From Rhodospirillales bacterium (lineage in GTDB: Bacteria; Pseudomonadota; Alphaproteobacteria; UBA9219): 12,668 nt of DNA. The notes below the pieces were generated by a model. The model was not told the DNA's origin and made no database searches. It saw only the letters and a program-made list of their open reading frames with translations. This document shows positions 1-7,031 of this stretch, piece after piece. The position numbers were made by a program, and so were the translations under genes. The stretch's first letter is position 1. Each line of letters begins with the position of its first letter. The stretch lies in assembly GCA_015654915.1 (NCBI GenBank), contig JAATFY010000198.1, forward strand, positions 1-12,668. The letters are read 5' to 3'.

Positions 1-1
1 G

Positions 2-2911
2 AGCCTCGGCATCGCGTCGCTGAATCTTTCCTATGCCGCCGAAGGCGCCACCGTCCCCGCCGACCCCGCGGGCCACCGGCAGGAATTCGTCGGCAGTTCT
101 ACCCCGACCGGCGGCGCGACGCGGGCGATGACGGACGTCAACTTCACCAACGACACGGCGCAGACCATTCCGCCAAACGCGGTCGCGACCACGCCCGCCA
201 TCGACGCGCTGCCCGATTTACCGGGCGCGGGAACATTGTACTCCCTGCATCAGGCCATGGCGCGCGATACCTCCGGCATGTTGCAGACGCTGGTGACGGA
301 CTTCACCACGGAAACGACAGCCGCCGCCCGCGACGCCACGCTGGAAAATATCCTTATCGACTGGGCCGGGGCGCAGAACGTCGATCCCAACAGCCGCAAC
401 GGCAATGACGGCAATTTCAACGCGCAGCACCTCGCCGTCCTCGAAGCTTTCATGGGGCGGGGGTTTGTCGATGCGGGATGGCCGGTTCCCAGTGATCCCG
501 ATCCGGTTGTGGCGGCACCAAAACTGACAAACGACTATTTCTTCCTGTTCGAAAGGGAATACAGCGAACTGGCGGCGCAGACGTTCCTCAAACCCTATTA
601 TGACGCGATCACGACCGTGACCGACAGCAACGGCACGCATTTCGATTTCAGCAACGCGCTGGCAAGCCTCTTCGCCTCGGCCTCCAACGACACGATCACG
701 GAATTCTACCGCACAGTTTTCGCCAGCGGCCTGCTCGACGCGCAAGTGAATTATGCCGGGTTGTTGTCGGCGCTTGCCTCCAATAAGCCAGGCCTCGTCA
801 GCGAAGTCGATACAATCGTTGCGCCTTATTATACCTATAACCTGATGCCGGGGGTCTCAGATCCGACTGACAATCCCTACGTTCTTTCAGCCGTGGATGG
901 AGAAACTGTCGTCGGCGGATTGGGCGGCGCCACCATAAACGCCTACTTCAATCCCAATACATCCGTGAGCGGCGTTACTACCGTCACTGTTTACGGCAAC
1001 GCGGGCACCAACACCATCTATGCCGGCCCCTATGGCGTGGACCGGATTTACGGGGGCACCGGCGACGACACCATCTACGACAACGGAACCCTGCCGGCCG
1101 GAACGATTATCGACGGCGGCGCGGGAAACAATACCCTGAATTATTCGGGGGATATGTCGCAGGCGACAATTTCGCATATCCAAACCTTGATTGCCAATGG
1201 TTACCTGCAATTGACGGCAGAGCAATTGGCCGGTTTCACGTATATAAATGCCCAAGGTCCAACCCAAGTCTATGCCGCATCGGCAGGCACTTATTCTCTC
1301 CGGTCGCCGAATATCACCGGTAATTTTATTTTGAGCGCCGTCAATACGGGCGCGGACGTCACCTTGATCAGCGGCGATCAGAATAACCAGACATTATCGG
1401 GCGGCTCCGGCACGGACGTTCTGGAGGCGGGTAATGGCAACGGAGACATTCTGACCGCCGGAAGCGGCAATACGACTATGATTGCGGGAACGGGAAATGA
1501 TAACTTCTACGCCGGCGCCGGAACCAACATATACAGATTTGGCTCTGGTTTCGGGCAAGATACGGTTTTCAACTATAGCGGCTTCGTGCCGACAGCCTCC
1601 GGTGCCATAGATTTCTCGAACCTCTCCGCCGAGCAGCTCTGGTTCCGGCGCAGCGGCAATGACCTGTTGGTGCAGCTTTTGGGAACCGGCGACACCATTA
1701 CAATCTCCAACTGGTACGGCAACGCCGGCGCGCAGGTGCAAAGCTTCAGCACGGCCGACGGCCAGCTTCTCAACGGCAGTGTGGCGTCGCTTGTTGCGGC
1801 GATGGCGGCTTATGCGGCGGCCAATCCGGGCTTCAACCCGGCGACGGCTTCGCATATGCCTTCCAATTCGACCCTGCAGGCCGCTATCACGACAGACTGG
1901 GGTCTCAGCGCCACATACATTTATCATTCCAATGGTACCGTCGTCCTCGACGACAACGCTCACGTCGACATTATCGGCTCGAATGACACGATCATTCCGG
2001 GGATGAACGACAGTTTCGGCGTCGTGGGCAGCAACAATTCGGTCGAGGTCGACAGCGACGACGGCGTGTTTCTGACGTCGCAGAACGGCATCGCCGATCC
2101 TCTGGCTGCCCTTGGCGGCAACGCGCAAGTCGGCACGGCGGGGAACGATACGCTCACCGGCGGCAGCGGAATAAATGTTCTTGTGGGCGACGGCGGCAAC
2201 GACACTTTCATTGCGCCCGGCCTTGCGACCGGAGGTACGGTTACGGTCTGGGGAGGCACGAATGCAGGAGCAAGCGGCCTCGACACCGTCGATTATTCGA
2301 GCGCTACCGGCGATCTGCAGATCGTTCTTAATCAGGGCCATGGTGCGGGTGGAGATACCGGCTGGGTTGCCGACAGCAATTACAACTACCTAGCTTCCCT
2401 GAACGGCATCGACGGCGCCATCGGCGGTGCGGGCAATGACGCCATCACCGGCAATTCCGATAATAATGTTCTCGATGGCGGCGGCGGCAATAACTGGCTG
2501 GTCGGCGCCGGCGGAAACGACACTTATGTATTCAATACCGGCTTCGGGCACGATACCGTCAATAACTTCGCATGGGACGGCAACGCAGCGGCCAGCGGTA
2601 CTGTCGCTTTCGGCTCCGGCATCAGCGACGAAAGCCTGTGGTTCCAGCAAAGCGGCCTCGACCTGCAGGTCGATCTTGTAGGAACGAACAGCGAAATCAC
2701 GCTCTCCAACTGGTATGGCGGCAATGCCCGCGCCCAGGTGCAAAGCTTCGACACGGCCGACGGCCTGAAGCTGGACAGCCAGATCGCCCAGCTTGCCTCG
2801 GCCATGGCCTCTTACGCGGCGAATAACCCCGGCTTTAACCCCGCGACAGCCGCAAGCATGCCGACCGATTCAACCCTGCAAACGGCGATTGCGGCAGCAT
2901 GGCACTCATAG
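2..2911 (+). CDS. RTX-type calcium-binding protein, C-terminal part (5'-partial)
   Basis: This is probably a large secreted protein exported by a type I system, folding outside the cell around Ca2+. The frame is open from base 2, so the ATG at 128 is internal and about 969 residues are visible. The first 42 residues (SLGIASLNLSYAAEG, then TPTGGATRAMTDVNF) resemble a segment that often precedes RTX blocks in giant haemolysin-like proteins, which supports an upstream start. Glycine/aspartate nonapeptide repeats (GGTGDDTIY, GGSGTDVLEAG, GTAGNDTLTGG, GGAGNDAITG) lie near bases 1050-1085, 1397-1530, 2128-2215 and 2422-2520. Two segments starting LWF (near 1628 and 2636) match haemolysin-type calcium-binding-related domains (PF06594-like), each followed by SNWYG and AQVQSF. 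The C-terminus is the second copy of a roughly 125-residue repeat. No catalytic domain is visible in this part. No secretion ABC transporter or membrane-fusion gene is in the window. The RTX assignment is secure; the role (adhesin, toxin, S-layer or enzyme) is unknown. Confidence 0.9.
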   Translation, partial: SLGIASLNLSYAAEGATVPADPAGHRQEFVGSSTPTGGATRAMTDVNFTNDTAQTIPPNAVATTPAIDALPDLPGAGTLYSLHQAMARDTSGMLQTLVTDFTTETTAAARDATLENILIDWAGAQNVDPNSRNGNDGNFNAQHLAVLEAFMGRGFVDAGWPVPSDPDPVVAAPKLTNDYFFLFEREYSELAAQTFLKPYYDAITTVTDSNGTHFDFSNALASLFASASNDTITEFYRTVFASGLLDAQVNYAGLLSALASNKPGLVSEVDTIVAPYYTYNLMPGVSDPTDNPYVLSAVDGETVVGGLGGATINAYFNPNTSVSGVTTVTVYGNAGTNTIYAGPYGVDRIYGGTGDDTIYDNGTLPAGTIIDGGAGNNTLNYSGDMSQATISHIQTLIANGYLQLTAEQLAGFTYINAQGPTQVYAASAGTYSLRSPNITGNFILSAVNTGADVTLISGDQNNQTLSGGSGTDVLEAGNGNGDILTAGSGNTTMIAGTGNDNFYAGAGTNIYRFGSGFGQDTVFNYSGFVPTASGAIDFSNLSAEQLWFRRSGNDLLVQLLGTGDTITISNWYGNAGAQVQSFSTADGQLLNGSVASLVAAMAAYAAANPGFNPATASHMPSNSTLQAAITTDWGLSATYIYHSNGTVVLDDNAHVDIIGSNDTIIPGMNDSFGVVGSNNSVEVDSDDGVFLTSQNGIADPLAALGGNAQVGTAGNDTLTGGSGINVLVGDGGNDTFIAPGLATGGTVTVWGGTNAGASGLDTVDYSSATGDLQIVLNQGHGAGGDTGWVADSNYNYLASLNGIDGAIGGAGNDAITGNSDNNVLDGGGGNNWLVGAGGNDTYVFNTGFGHDTVNNFAWDGNAAASGTVAFGSGISDESLWFQQSGLDLQVDLVGTNSEITLSNWYGGNARAQVQSFDTADGLKLDSQIAQLASAMASYAANNPGFNPATAASMPTDSTLQTAIAAAWHS
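1532..1900 (+). repeat. Internal protein repeat, copy 1 (RTX end plus HCBP-related module)
   Basis: About 123 residues run from YRFGSGFGQDTV through LWFRRSGNDL, ITISNWYG and AQVQSFSTADG to NPGFNPATA, STLQ and a final tryptophan. It aligns along its whole length with the module at 2525-2902. Copy 1 is internal and is followed by another beta-roll-like stretch. Confidence 0.85.
2525..2902 (+). repeat. Internal protein repeat, copy 2 (forms the C-terminus)
   Basis: About 126 residues run from YVFNTGFGHDTV through LWFQQSGLDL, ITLSNWYGG and AQVQSFDTADG to NPGFNPATA, STLQ and a final tryptophan. This copy ends two residues before the stop codon, so the C-terminal region, where type I secretion signals normally lie, is itself a duplicated module. 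Confidence 0.85.
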
Positions 2912-2972
2912 GTTGATGCAGAGGCCACCAAGACCGTATCCGCTGATAATCGGGATATATAATTTGTCCTTG

Positions 2973-3001
2973 AAAAACCCTGCAGGACTTTTGTCCTGCG
3001 G
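2973..3001 (-). terminator. Rho-independent terminator for the 3310-3501 minus-strand unit
   Basis: A perfect 7-bp stem (GCAGGAC / GTCCTGC, extended by a wobble and a C-G pair) closes a four-base loop. On the minus strand it is followed by GG and TTTTT (2977-2973). It starts about 16 bases after the stop of the minus-strand gene ending at 3017. The plus-strand side has no T-run, although the hairpin could still slow readthrough from the RTX gene. Confidence 0.8.
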
Positions 3002-3016
3002 TCAACCGTGCGTTAT

Positions 3017-3310
3017 CTATAGTGTTGCGTTCTGAGGATGGGCGCTTCCGTTACGGCTTGTTGAGCTTTTGCCGTTATGCGCATGAAGAATTGGCGACGG
3101 GTTCGGAAGGGGCGAGGGATTCCCCAACCCGAATGTATAATTCCTTTCCTGCCGGATTTCCTTGTTGTCGAATGTCCAACACTCGCCGGTATCGTGAACG
3201 AATGTTACCCAGAGCAAATCCCACTGCGGACCGTAATCGATAATGGCGACAGCCCACGCTTTTCCCTTCGGTGTGGAAAGCGGGATCGGGATTTGCAACT
3301 GGGTAAGCAT
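3017..3310 (-). CDS. Conserved small protein of unknown function
   Basis: The product is 97 residues with no signal peptide or membrane segment. The N-terminal two thirds (IPLSTPKGKAWAVAIIDYG, LLWVTFVHDTGECWTF, NKEIR) look like a compact beta-rich folded domain, and similar short proteins beginning with a STPKGKA-like motif occur in alphaproteobacteria (recalled, not searched). The tail is proline-, serine- and asparagine-rich (NPSPLPNPSPI) and looks disordered. The ATG at 3310 has no strong Shine-Dalgarno sequence. It lies 17 bases after the stop of the CsbD-like gene, so translation may depend on that upstream gene. A terminator follows directly. Its function is unknown; the shared transcript suggests expression with a stress protein. 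Confidence 0.7.
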   Translation of the reverse strand: MLTQLQIPIPLSTPKGKAWAVAIIDYGPQWDLLWVTFVHDTGECWTFDNKEIRQERNYTFGLGNPSPLPNPSPILHAHNGKSSTSRNGSAHPQNATL

Positions 3311-3327
3311 CGCGATGACAAAACCGC

Positions 3328-3501
3328 TTAGTGTTTCTTGCCTTTACCCGGCTCCGTGGTTTTCGGCATTTTACCGTCTTCGATGCGGCCTTCGTTGCGC
3401 AGACCGCGGCCCGCTTCGGCCATCTTCTTCTTATGCAAGGCTTCCCCAGCTTCTTCCTTCACGTAACCGGCGGCTTCCTTCAGTTGTCCCTTGGCGCTCA
3501 T
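3328..3501 (-). CDS. CsbD-like stress-response protein
   Basis: The product is a 57-residue, highly charged hydrophilic helix-former: MSAKGQLKEAAGYVKEEAGE, then a segment rich in Lys, Glu and Gly ending GKGKKH. The pattern KGxxKEAAGxxKEEAGxAL is typical of the CsbD family, small general-stress proteins whose biochemical role is unsettled. Family members are about 55-75 residues, so this one is full length. An in-frame ATG lies four codons upstream at 3513, but a GGAG motif sits six bases before the second ATG (3501), so 3501 is chosen. It is the first gene of a two-gene minus-strand unit. I saw no clear EcfG-type (GGAAC...CGTT) promoter upstream. Confidence 0.75.
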   Translation of the reverse strand: MSAKGQLKEAAGYVKEEAGEALHKKKMAEAGRGLRNEGRIEDGKMPKTTEPGKGKKH

Positions 3502-3507
3502 AATAAT

Positions 3508-3511
3508 CTCC
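3508..3511 (-). promoter_or_regulatory. Shine-Dalgarno that fixes the CsbD-like start
   Basis: On the minus strand the sequence reads ATGGAGATTATTATG. GGAG lies six bases before the second ATG and overlaps the first, which argues for the start at 3501. Confidence 0.7.
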
Positions 3512-3617
3512 ATTTTCTGGTTGGGTTCGGGACAACGAGTGTGCCCGCGCGCGGCCTAAGGAAACGATGGAGAACAGGGCAGAGGTTATAATGAAGGGAT
3601 AAAGCTGGCGTTATTGG

Positions 3618-4304
3618 TTATAGTCTGGCGACAAAGGCTTCGTCCCGTATGCTCACGGCTGTCTGCAGTCCCATTTTTCTTGCGACAAGTGTAGCCATTG
3701 CATCGGCGCGAATATTATCCACTTTCTGGTAGCCGACCCTGTTTCCCAGCACCCAGCCAGTCACATTGGCCGCACGAGGTTCAAGCAGGATCGTGTAGGG
3801 AAAACCACCAACCGCAGGATAAACCAAAATCTTTGGTTGATTTTCTGGCGCGCATTTAAGGATACTTCTTGTGGTATTAACGTCCTCCTCGTGCTCGACA
3901 AAGATAGTCAATGCTGCAGGGTTGCGATCCGCCAGCTTTGCAAATTTATTGACATGTTCGATATGATGAACCTTGAAAAAACGAACATCCGGCATAGTGG
4001 CCCATACTTCTTTCGCGGCTTCAAGATCAAGAGCCGGCGCATTCGCAACACTGCAGAATAGCCGCACTTCGTCCAGCGTAGCCTGACCGCGGCTATTCCT
4101 GATATGTTCATCTATCATAAGAAGCCGCCCTGTATCGCCTCCATAAAAGTTTCTGATACGAAATAAATCAAGCGAATTGAAATAACGGTCCGATCTCGTT
4201 AGCGCGATATTTAGAGTCTGCCGCGATTTTGAAATGAGGGATGCCGCAAGCACTTCTTTCATGCCCAGTCTTTTCAACAACTCTCCGTCTGTAGTAATCG
4301 TCAT
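3618..4304 (-). CDS. Unknown 228-residue protein, possible N-terminal HTH, behind tRNA-Gly
   Basis: I do not recognise this family. The product is soluble, with no signal peptide or membrane span. Residues about 8-50 contain LLKRLGMKEVLAA and ISKSRQTLNIAL, then YFNSLDLFRI, which could be a helix-turn-helix with SKSRQ at the start of the recognition helix. The middle (DVRFFKVHHIEHVNKFAKLA, then LTIFVEHEEDVN) and the end (KILVYPAVGGFPYTILLEP) alternate beta and alpha and may form a sensing domain. The ATG at 4304 has GAGG four to five bases upstream. It begins 26 bases after the CCA end of tRNA-Gly on the same strand, so it may share the tRNA transcript. GC content is lower than the neighbours: 29 of 60 in 3661-3720 against 38 of 60 in 5161-5220 inside the phosphate transporter. 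This suggests acquired DNA. Being coding is likely; a regulatory role is only a guess. Confidence 0.7.
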   Translation of the reverse strand: MTITTDGELLKRLGMKEVLAASLISKSRQTLNIALTRSDRYFNSLDLFRIRNFYGGDTGRLLMIDEHIRNSRGQATLDEVRLFCSVANAPALDLEAAKEVWATMPDVRFFKVHHIEHVNKFAKLADRNPAALTIFVEHEEDVNTTRSILKCAPENQPKILVYPAVGGFPYTILLEPRAANVTGWVLGNRVGYQKVDNIRADAMATLVARKMGLQTAVSIRDEAFVARL

Positions 4305-4330
4305 TTTTCCTCGTAATAACTTTATAAATC

Positions 4331-4405
<75 letters not shown>

Positions 4406-4466
4406 CTCCGTACTTAAACCTGTCGTCTTGCGGCAACCCTTCACGTTGCTCGCCTGCGCTCGCGGG

Positions 4467-4487
4467 CATTGTGCCACACCCGCGCTC
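4467..4487 (-). repeat. Partial copy of the tRNA-Gly 5' end
   Basis: Minus-strand GAGCGCGGGTGTGGCACAATG matches the tRNA 5' end plus its four preceding bases (4408-4388) at 19 of 21 positions, 79 bases upstream of the real gene. The match stops in the D loop, so no functional tRNA can form. The copy also takes part in a CGCGGG / CCCGCG hairpin with the bases next to it. Confidence 0.6.
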
Positions 4488-4515
4488 ATATGGATTTACA
4501 CATAACATAGTTTCA

Positions 4516-4533
4516 AATCCGTCAAAACGGATT
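4516..4533 (-). terminator. Hairpin just downstream of the phosphate transporter gene
   Basis: A perfect 7-bp stem, AATCCGT / ACGGATT on either strand, encloses four bases. It begins eight bases after the stop at 4541. On the minus strand only TTG follows, so it is a weak terminator or an mRNA 3'-end stabiliser rather than a strong rho-independent site. Confidence 0.45.
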
Positions 4534-4540
4534 CCCTGCC

Positions 4541-5563
4541 CTATCCTCCGCATAAAATCGCTATTTCCATGGCGATGCCGCCGAGAAGTGCCGCCGCCGG
4601 AATGGTGAATATCCACGCCCACAGAATGTTTCCGGCGAGGCTCCACCGCACCGCTTTCAGGCTGCGGGCCGAGCCGGTGCCGAGAATGGCGCCCGTCGTC
4701 GCGTGCGTGGTGGAGACCGGTAAATGCAAAAGCGTGGCGGAAAGGATCGCGAGGGCGGCGGATGTTTCGGCGCAGAAACCGCCGATAGGGCGCAGGCGCG
4801 TCAGGTCGCGGCCCATGGTTTTGACGATGCGCCATCCGCCCGCCAGCGTGCCGAGGCCCATGGTGCCGTAGGAAATCCATAACACCCAGATAGGGATCGT
4901 GAAGTGCCGGAAATATCCGGCCGCCACCAGAACGCCGGCGATGACGCCGGCGGTTTTCTGCGCGTCGTTGCTGCCATGCATGAGGCTGAGAAAGGCCGAA
5001 GAAAATAACTGCATGCGCCCGAAAATTTTATCGGCTTTCTTCGCCGGAGAACGGCCCTGCATGAAAAGGCTCACGCGCATCAGCACATGCCCAAGCGCCA
5101 TGCCGATGACGGGCGCTATAACGATGAACGCCAGGGTGCGGCTCCAGCCGGAAACGATGATCGGGTCATACATTGCGCCCCAACCGTGCCTCAACGCGCT
5201 GTTGAACATCGCGGCACCCGCATAGCCGCCGAGCAGCGCGTGGGACGAACTGGTCGGCATGGCGAACCACCATGTAATAAGTCCCCATGCGACCGCGCCG
5301 ATCAACCCTGCGAGGATAACGACCGGCGTGACCGTATCGAGCGCCACCATGCCGCTGCCGACGGTGGTGGCGACGCCGGTGCCGAAAACAAACAAGGCGG
5401 CGAAATTGAAGAAGGAGGCCCACAGCACCGCATGAAACGGTTTCAGGACGCGGGTGGCGACGATCGTGGCGATCGAATTGGCGGCGTCGTGAAACCCGTT
5501 GACGAAATCGAAGGCCAGAGCCGCTGCAACGACGAAACCCGTCAGAAGCAGCGCGTGATCCAT
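4541..5563 (-). CDS. pit: Inorganic phosphate transporter, PiT family
   Basis: This inner-membrane permease takes up inorganic phosphate by ion symport. The product has 340 residues and many hydrophobic spans. The two inverted family repeats are visible. The first has FVNGFHDAANSIAT (residues 21-33) and PTSSSHALLG. The second has MHGSNDAQKTAG (N199, D200) and PVSTTHATTG. The charged loop between them (GRSPAKKADKIFG) is short, giving a size near that of compact bacterial PiT proteins and below E. coli PitA (about 500 residues). The start at 5563 is chosen because the ATG overlaps the TGA of the upstream gene by one base (TGATG) and begins a typical MDHALLLTGF membrane start; the open frame further upstream lies antisense-free inside the upstream gene and is not PiT-like. 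No PhoU-like accessory gene is adjacent. I saw no Pho box. Confidence 0.95.
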   Translation of the reverse strand: MDHALLLTGFVVAAALAFDFVNGFHDAANSIATIVATRVLKPFHAVLWASFFNFAALFVFGTGVATTVGSGMVALDTVTPVVILAGLIGAVAWGLITWWFAMPTSSSHALLGGYAGAAMFNSALRHGWGAMYDPIIVSGWSRTLAFIVIAPVIGMALGHVLMRVSLFMQGRSPAKKADKIFGRMQLFSSAFLSLMHGSNDAQKTAGVIAGVLVAAGYFRHFTIPIWVLWISYGTMGLGTLAGGWRIVKTMGRDLTRLRPIGGFCAETSAALAILSATLLHLPVSTTHATTGAILGTGSARSLKAVRWSLAGNILWAWIFTIPAAALLGGIAMEIAILCGG

Positions 5564-6057
5564 CAGCCGCGCGCGCAGGCGGGCATCGCCTTGGCCCGCT
5601 TCCATGTCTGGCTGTCGCCCAATATCGGCGAAAGGATATAGCCGTGCAGGTCGAGCGTATCGTGATCGATAAGGGTCAGTTCGGCGCTGAAGGTCTGACC
5701 GTGGCGCGGGCTGTATATCCATCCGTCGGTATAATGCCCGTGGCCATCCGGCGTGAAATCGCCCATGAACTGCAACCGGCACAGGTTGCGGTCGCGCTTT
5801 TCGGGATCGGGGTTGGAGGCATCGCGCGCTTCCGCTTCTTCCCCTTTTGGATTGAACCAGTAAAAGCGGCCGCAGATTTTATCGCCGCAGTGATACAGCT
5901 CGACGCCGCCGTCGCGGCCTTCCGTGTACCACAACCCGCTGACGGCATCGCGCGCGCGGTTTGCGCTCCAGCCGTTGCCCGCCATCGCCGCCAGCGGGGT
6001 TAAAACAAGAATCAGGACCGAAACGAAAACGGCGGTTGTGCGTATGCGAACGGCCAT
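5563..6057 (-). CDS. Exported DUF2147 family protein
   Basis: The product has 164 residues, with a signal peptide at residues 1-26 (MAVRIRTTAVF, a hydrophobic core, then LAAMA before GNGW). The mature part shows the DUF2147 pattern: GLWYTEGRDGGVELYHC near the start, CGDKICGRFYWF, then DGWIYSPRHGQTFSAEL and LHGYILSPILGDSQTWKR at the end. Proteins of this family are periplasmic or outer-surface beta-barrel-like domains without a firmly known reaction. Two cysteines (HCGDKIC) may form a disulphide. The frame continues upstream to a TTG at 6114, but that would place extra residues before the signal peptide and overlaps a predicted -10, so the ATG at 6057 is preferred; no strong Shine-Dalgarno is visible. 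It is translationally coupled to pit, which suggests a shared need in the envelope, perhaps phosphate-related (inference). Confidence 0.88.
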   Translation of the reverse strand: MAVRIRTTAVFVSVLILVLTPLAAMAGNGWSANRARDAVSGLWYTEGRDGGVELYHCGDKICGRFYWFNPKGEEAEARDASNPDPEKRDRNLCRLQFMGDFTPDGHGHYTDGWIYSPRHGQTFSAELTLIDHDTLDLHGYILSPILGDSQTWKRAKAMPACARG

Positions 6058-6112
6058 AATTTTACAAAAACCAAAGGGTTGATGCCGGGAACACGGCGCG
6101 GGGTGAAACTCC

Positions 6113-6141
6113 AAAATAAGTTATAATGCATTGCGAATCAA
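6113..6141 (-). promoter_or_regulatory. Candidate promoter for the DUF2147-pit unit
   Basis: On the minus strand a -35 TTGATT (6141-6136), a 17-base spacer and a -10 TATTTT (6118-6113) precede the ATG at 6057 by about 50 bases. The plus strand carries a perfect TATAAT at 6122-6127, inside the same spacer, but it has no matching -35. Confidence 0.35.
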
Positions 6142-6172
6142 GGTGTTCCATGATACGCAACTTCTTCCGGTT

Positions 6173-6188
6173 GGCCCCGTTCGGGGCC
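6173..6188 (+). other. GC-rich hairpin in the leader of the small membrane protein genes
   Basis: GGCCCC / GGGGCC forms a perfect 6-bp stem around GTTC, 38 bases before the ATG at 6227. No T-run follows, so it is not a terminator. It may act in leader folding or be incidental. Confidence 0.4.
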
Positions 6189-6226
6189 TCTGTCAACCTT
6201 CAAACGAGCCTCGGGAGTTCCTGATC

Positions 6227-6514
6227 ATGGACGATAAAGTCGCTTATTGGGCATCGGTGGCGCTAAGCGCCCTGGCGCTTTTGCTGCTGGTCATGGATAT
6301 TGCTTTGGTCAACGGTAACCGCCAGTTGCAAACAGAAGTCAACCAGCGCCAGGTTACAATCAACAACGGCGTCAATCTCAGCCAGATCAATCAGGGCCTC
6401 GTGCAGGCTCTTGCCGACGCCTCGGTCAAGGATAACGACAAGGACATCCGCGACCTGCTGGCCGCGCAGGGTATCACGGTCAAGCCGAAGAACACCGCCA
6501 ACGAACCCGAATAA
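6227..6514 (+). CDS. Small single-pass membrane protein with coiled coil (first of pair)
   Basis: The product has 95 residues. A short N-terminus (MDDKVAYW) is followed by one transmembrane helix at about residues 7-28 (SVALSALALLLLVMDIALV), then a Gln/Asn-rich helix likely to form a coiled coil (NRQLQTEVNQRQVTINNG), an acidic-basic stretch (KDNDKDIRDLLAAQ) and GITVKPKN. The start at 6227 is chosen because GGGAG sits nine bases upstream and the protein then begins just before the membrane helix; the frame runs further upstream to 6131 without a good ribosome site. It is 20 bases ahead of a second gene with the same architecture, so the two form an operon. The topology recalls small FtsB/FtsL-like or scaffold proteins, but I see no family match. 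Function is unknown. Confidence 0.82.
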   Translation: MDDKVAYWASVALSALALLLLVMDIALVNGNRQLQTEVNQRQVTINNGVNLSQINQGLVQALADASVKDNDKDIRDLLAAQGITVKPKNTANEPE

Positions 6515-6534
6515 ACCCGAGGAGCAACCCCATC

Positions 6535-6927
6535 ATGGCCCTTACCCCATCCAAAGACGGAAAAATCACGATCGCGAACGTTCTCTTTCCCGTCAGCCTT
6601 ATTGCGTTCATTCTGTTCATCCTTCTGGCGTTCCAGAGCATGCAGATCATGCGCGAACGCGATTCCCTCCACGAAGCCAAGGCAAGCCAGACGAAAACTC
6701 TCGAGGAAGCGCAGAAAGTCCAGGCGCAGCTTGATGCGCTGGCGATCGGCACCAAGAAGCTGGCGACCAAGGGCGACAAGAACGCGAAGATCATCGTCGA
6801 CCGGATGAAGCAGTTGGGCATCACGATAGGATCGCCGCAACCCGGCGCCGCGGCACCCGCAGCCTCTCCGGCTCCCGCTGCGGCACCGGCAAAACCGGCT
6901 CCCGCTGCTCCGGCCGAAGAACCTTAA
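6535..6927 (+). CDS. Small single-pass membrane protein with coiled coil and Ala/Pro tail (second of pair)
   Basis: The product has 130 residues. A polar N-terminus (MALTPSKDGKITIAN) precedes one transmembrane helix at about residues 14-36 (VLFPVSLIAFILFILLAF). Next is a charged helix (MRERDSLHEAKASQTKTLEE and beyond) that should form a coiled coil to about residue 80. A VDRMKQLGITIG segment matches the GITV end of the preceding protein. The last 30 residues are almost only Ala and Pro with a few Lys and Glu, typical of a flexible linker or wall-spanning tail. GAGGAG lies ten bases before the ATG. It has the same order of parts as its neighbour and is probably a diverged duplicate. A strong terminator follows. 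Function is unknown. Confidence 0.85.
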   Translation: MALTPSKDGKITIANVLFPVSLIAFILFILLAFQSMQIMRERDSLHEAKASQTKTLEEAQKVQAQLDALAIGTKKLATKGDKNAKIIVDRMKQLGITIGSPQPGAAAPAASPAPAAAPAKPAPAAPAEEP

Positions 6928-6948
6928 AATCAGCCGTTACGAATAACG

Positions 6949-6976
6949 AAAGCCGGATCGCAAGATCCGGCTTTTT
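6949..6976 (+). terminator. Rho-independent terminator after the membrane protein pair
   Basis: A perfect 9-bp stem AGCCGGATC / GATCCGGCT with a GCAA tetraloop is followed directly by TTTTT (6972-6976) and more T-rich sequence. It starts about 20 bases after the stop at 6927. Bases AA before the stem can pair with the T-run. Confidence 0.95.
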
Positions 6977-7031
6977 GATTTTGCGGCAATAGTCTGCCAT
7001 CCTGCTCCCGTCTTTACCCCGAGGCGTTGTC

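Noticed and set aside
1050..1530. DNA repeats resembling a tandem or CRISPR array
   Set aside because: The periodicity is protein-level RTX nonapeptides; the DNA repeats are not identical and have no spacers.
218..2743. Long minus-strand frames opposite the RTX gene (for example 1394-2341)
   Set aside because: They are antisense shadows of a GC-rich, repeat-rich gene; translations lack domains and match the reverse of Gly/Asp repeats.
4520..4525. TTGACG on the minus strand as a -35 for tRNA-Gly
   Set aside because: No good -10 at 16-18 bases, and it lies within the hairpin after pit.
5564..5782. Longer N-terminus of the phosphate transporter
   Set aside because: The extra residues are Arg/Pro-rich and read out of frame through the DUF2147 gene; the TGATG overlap gives a better start.
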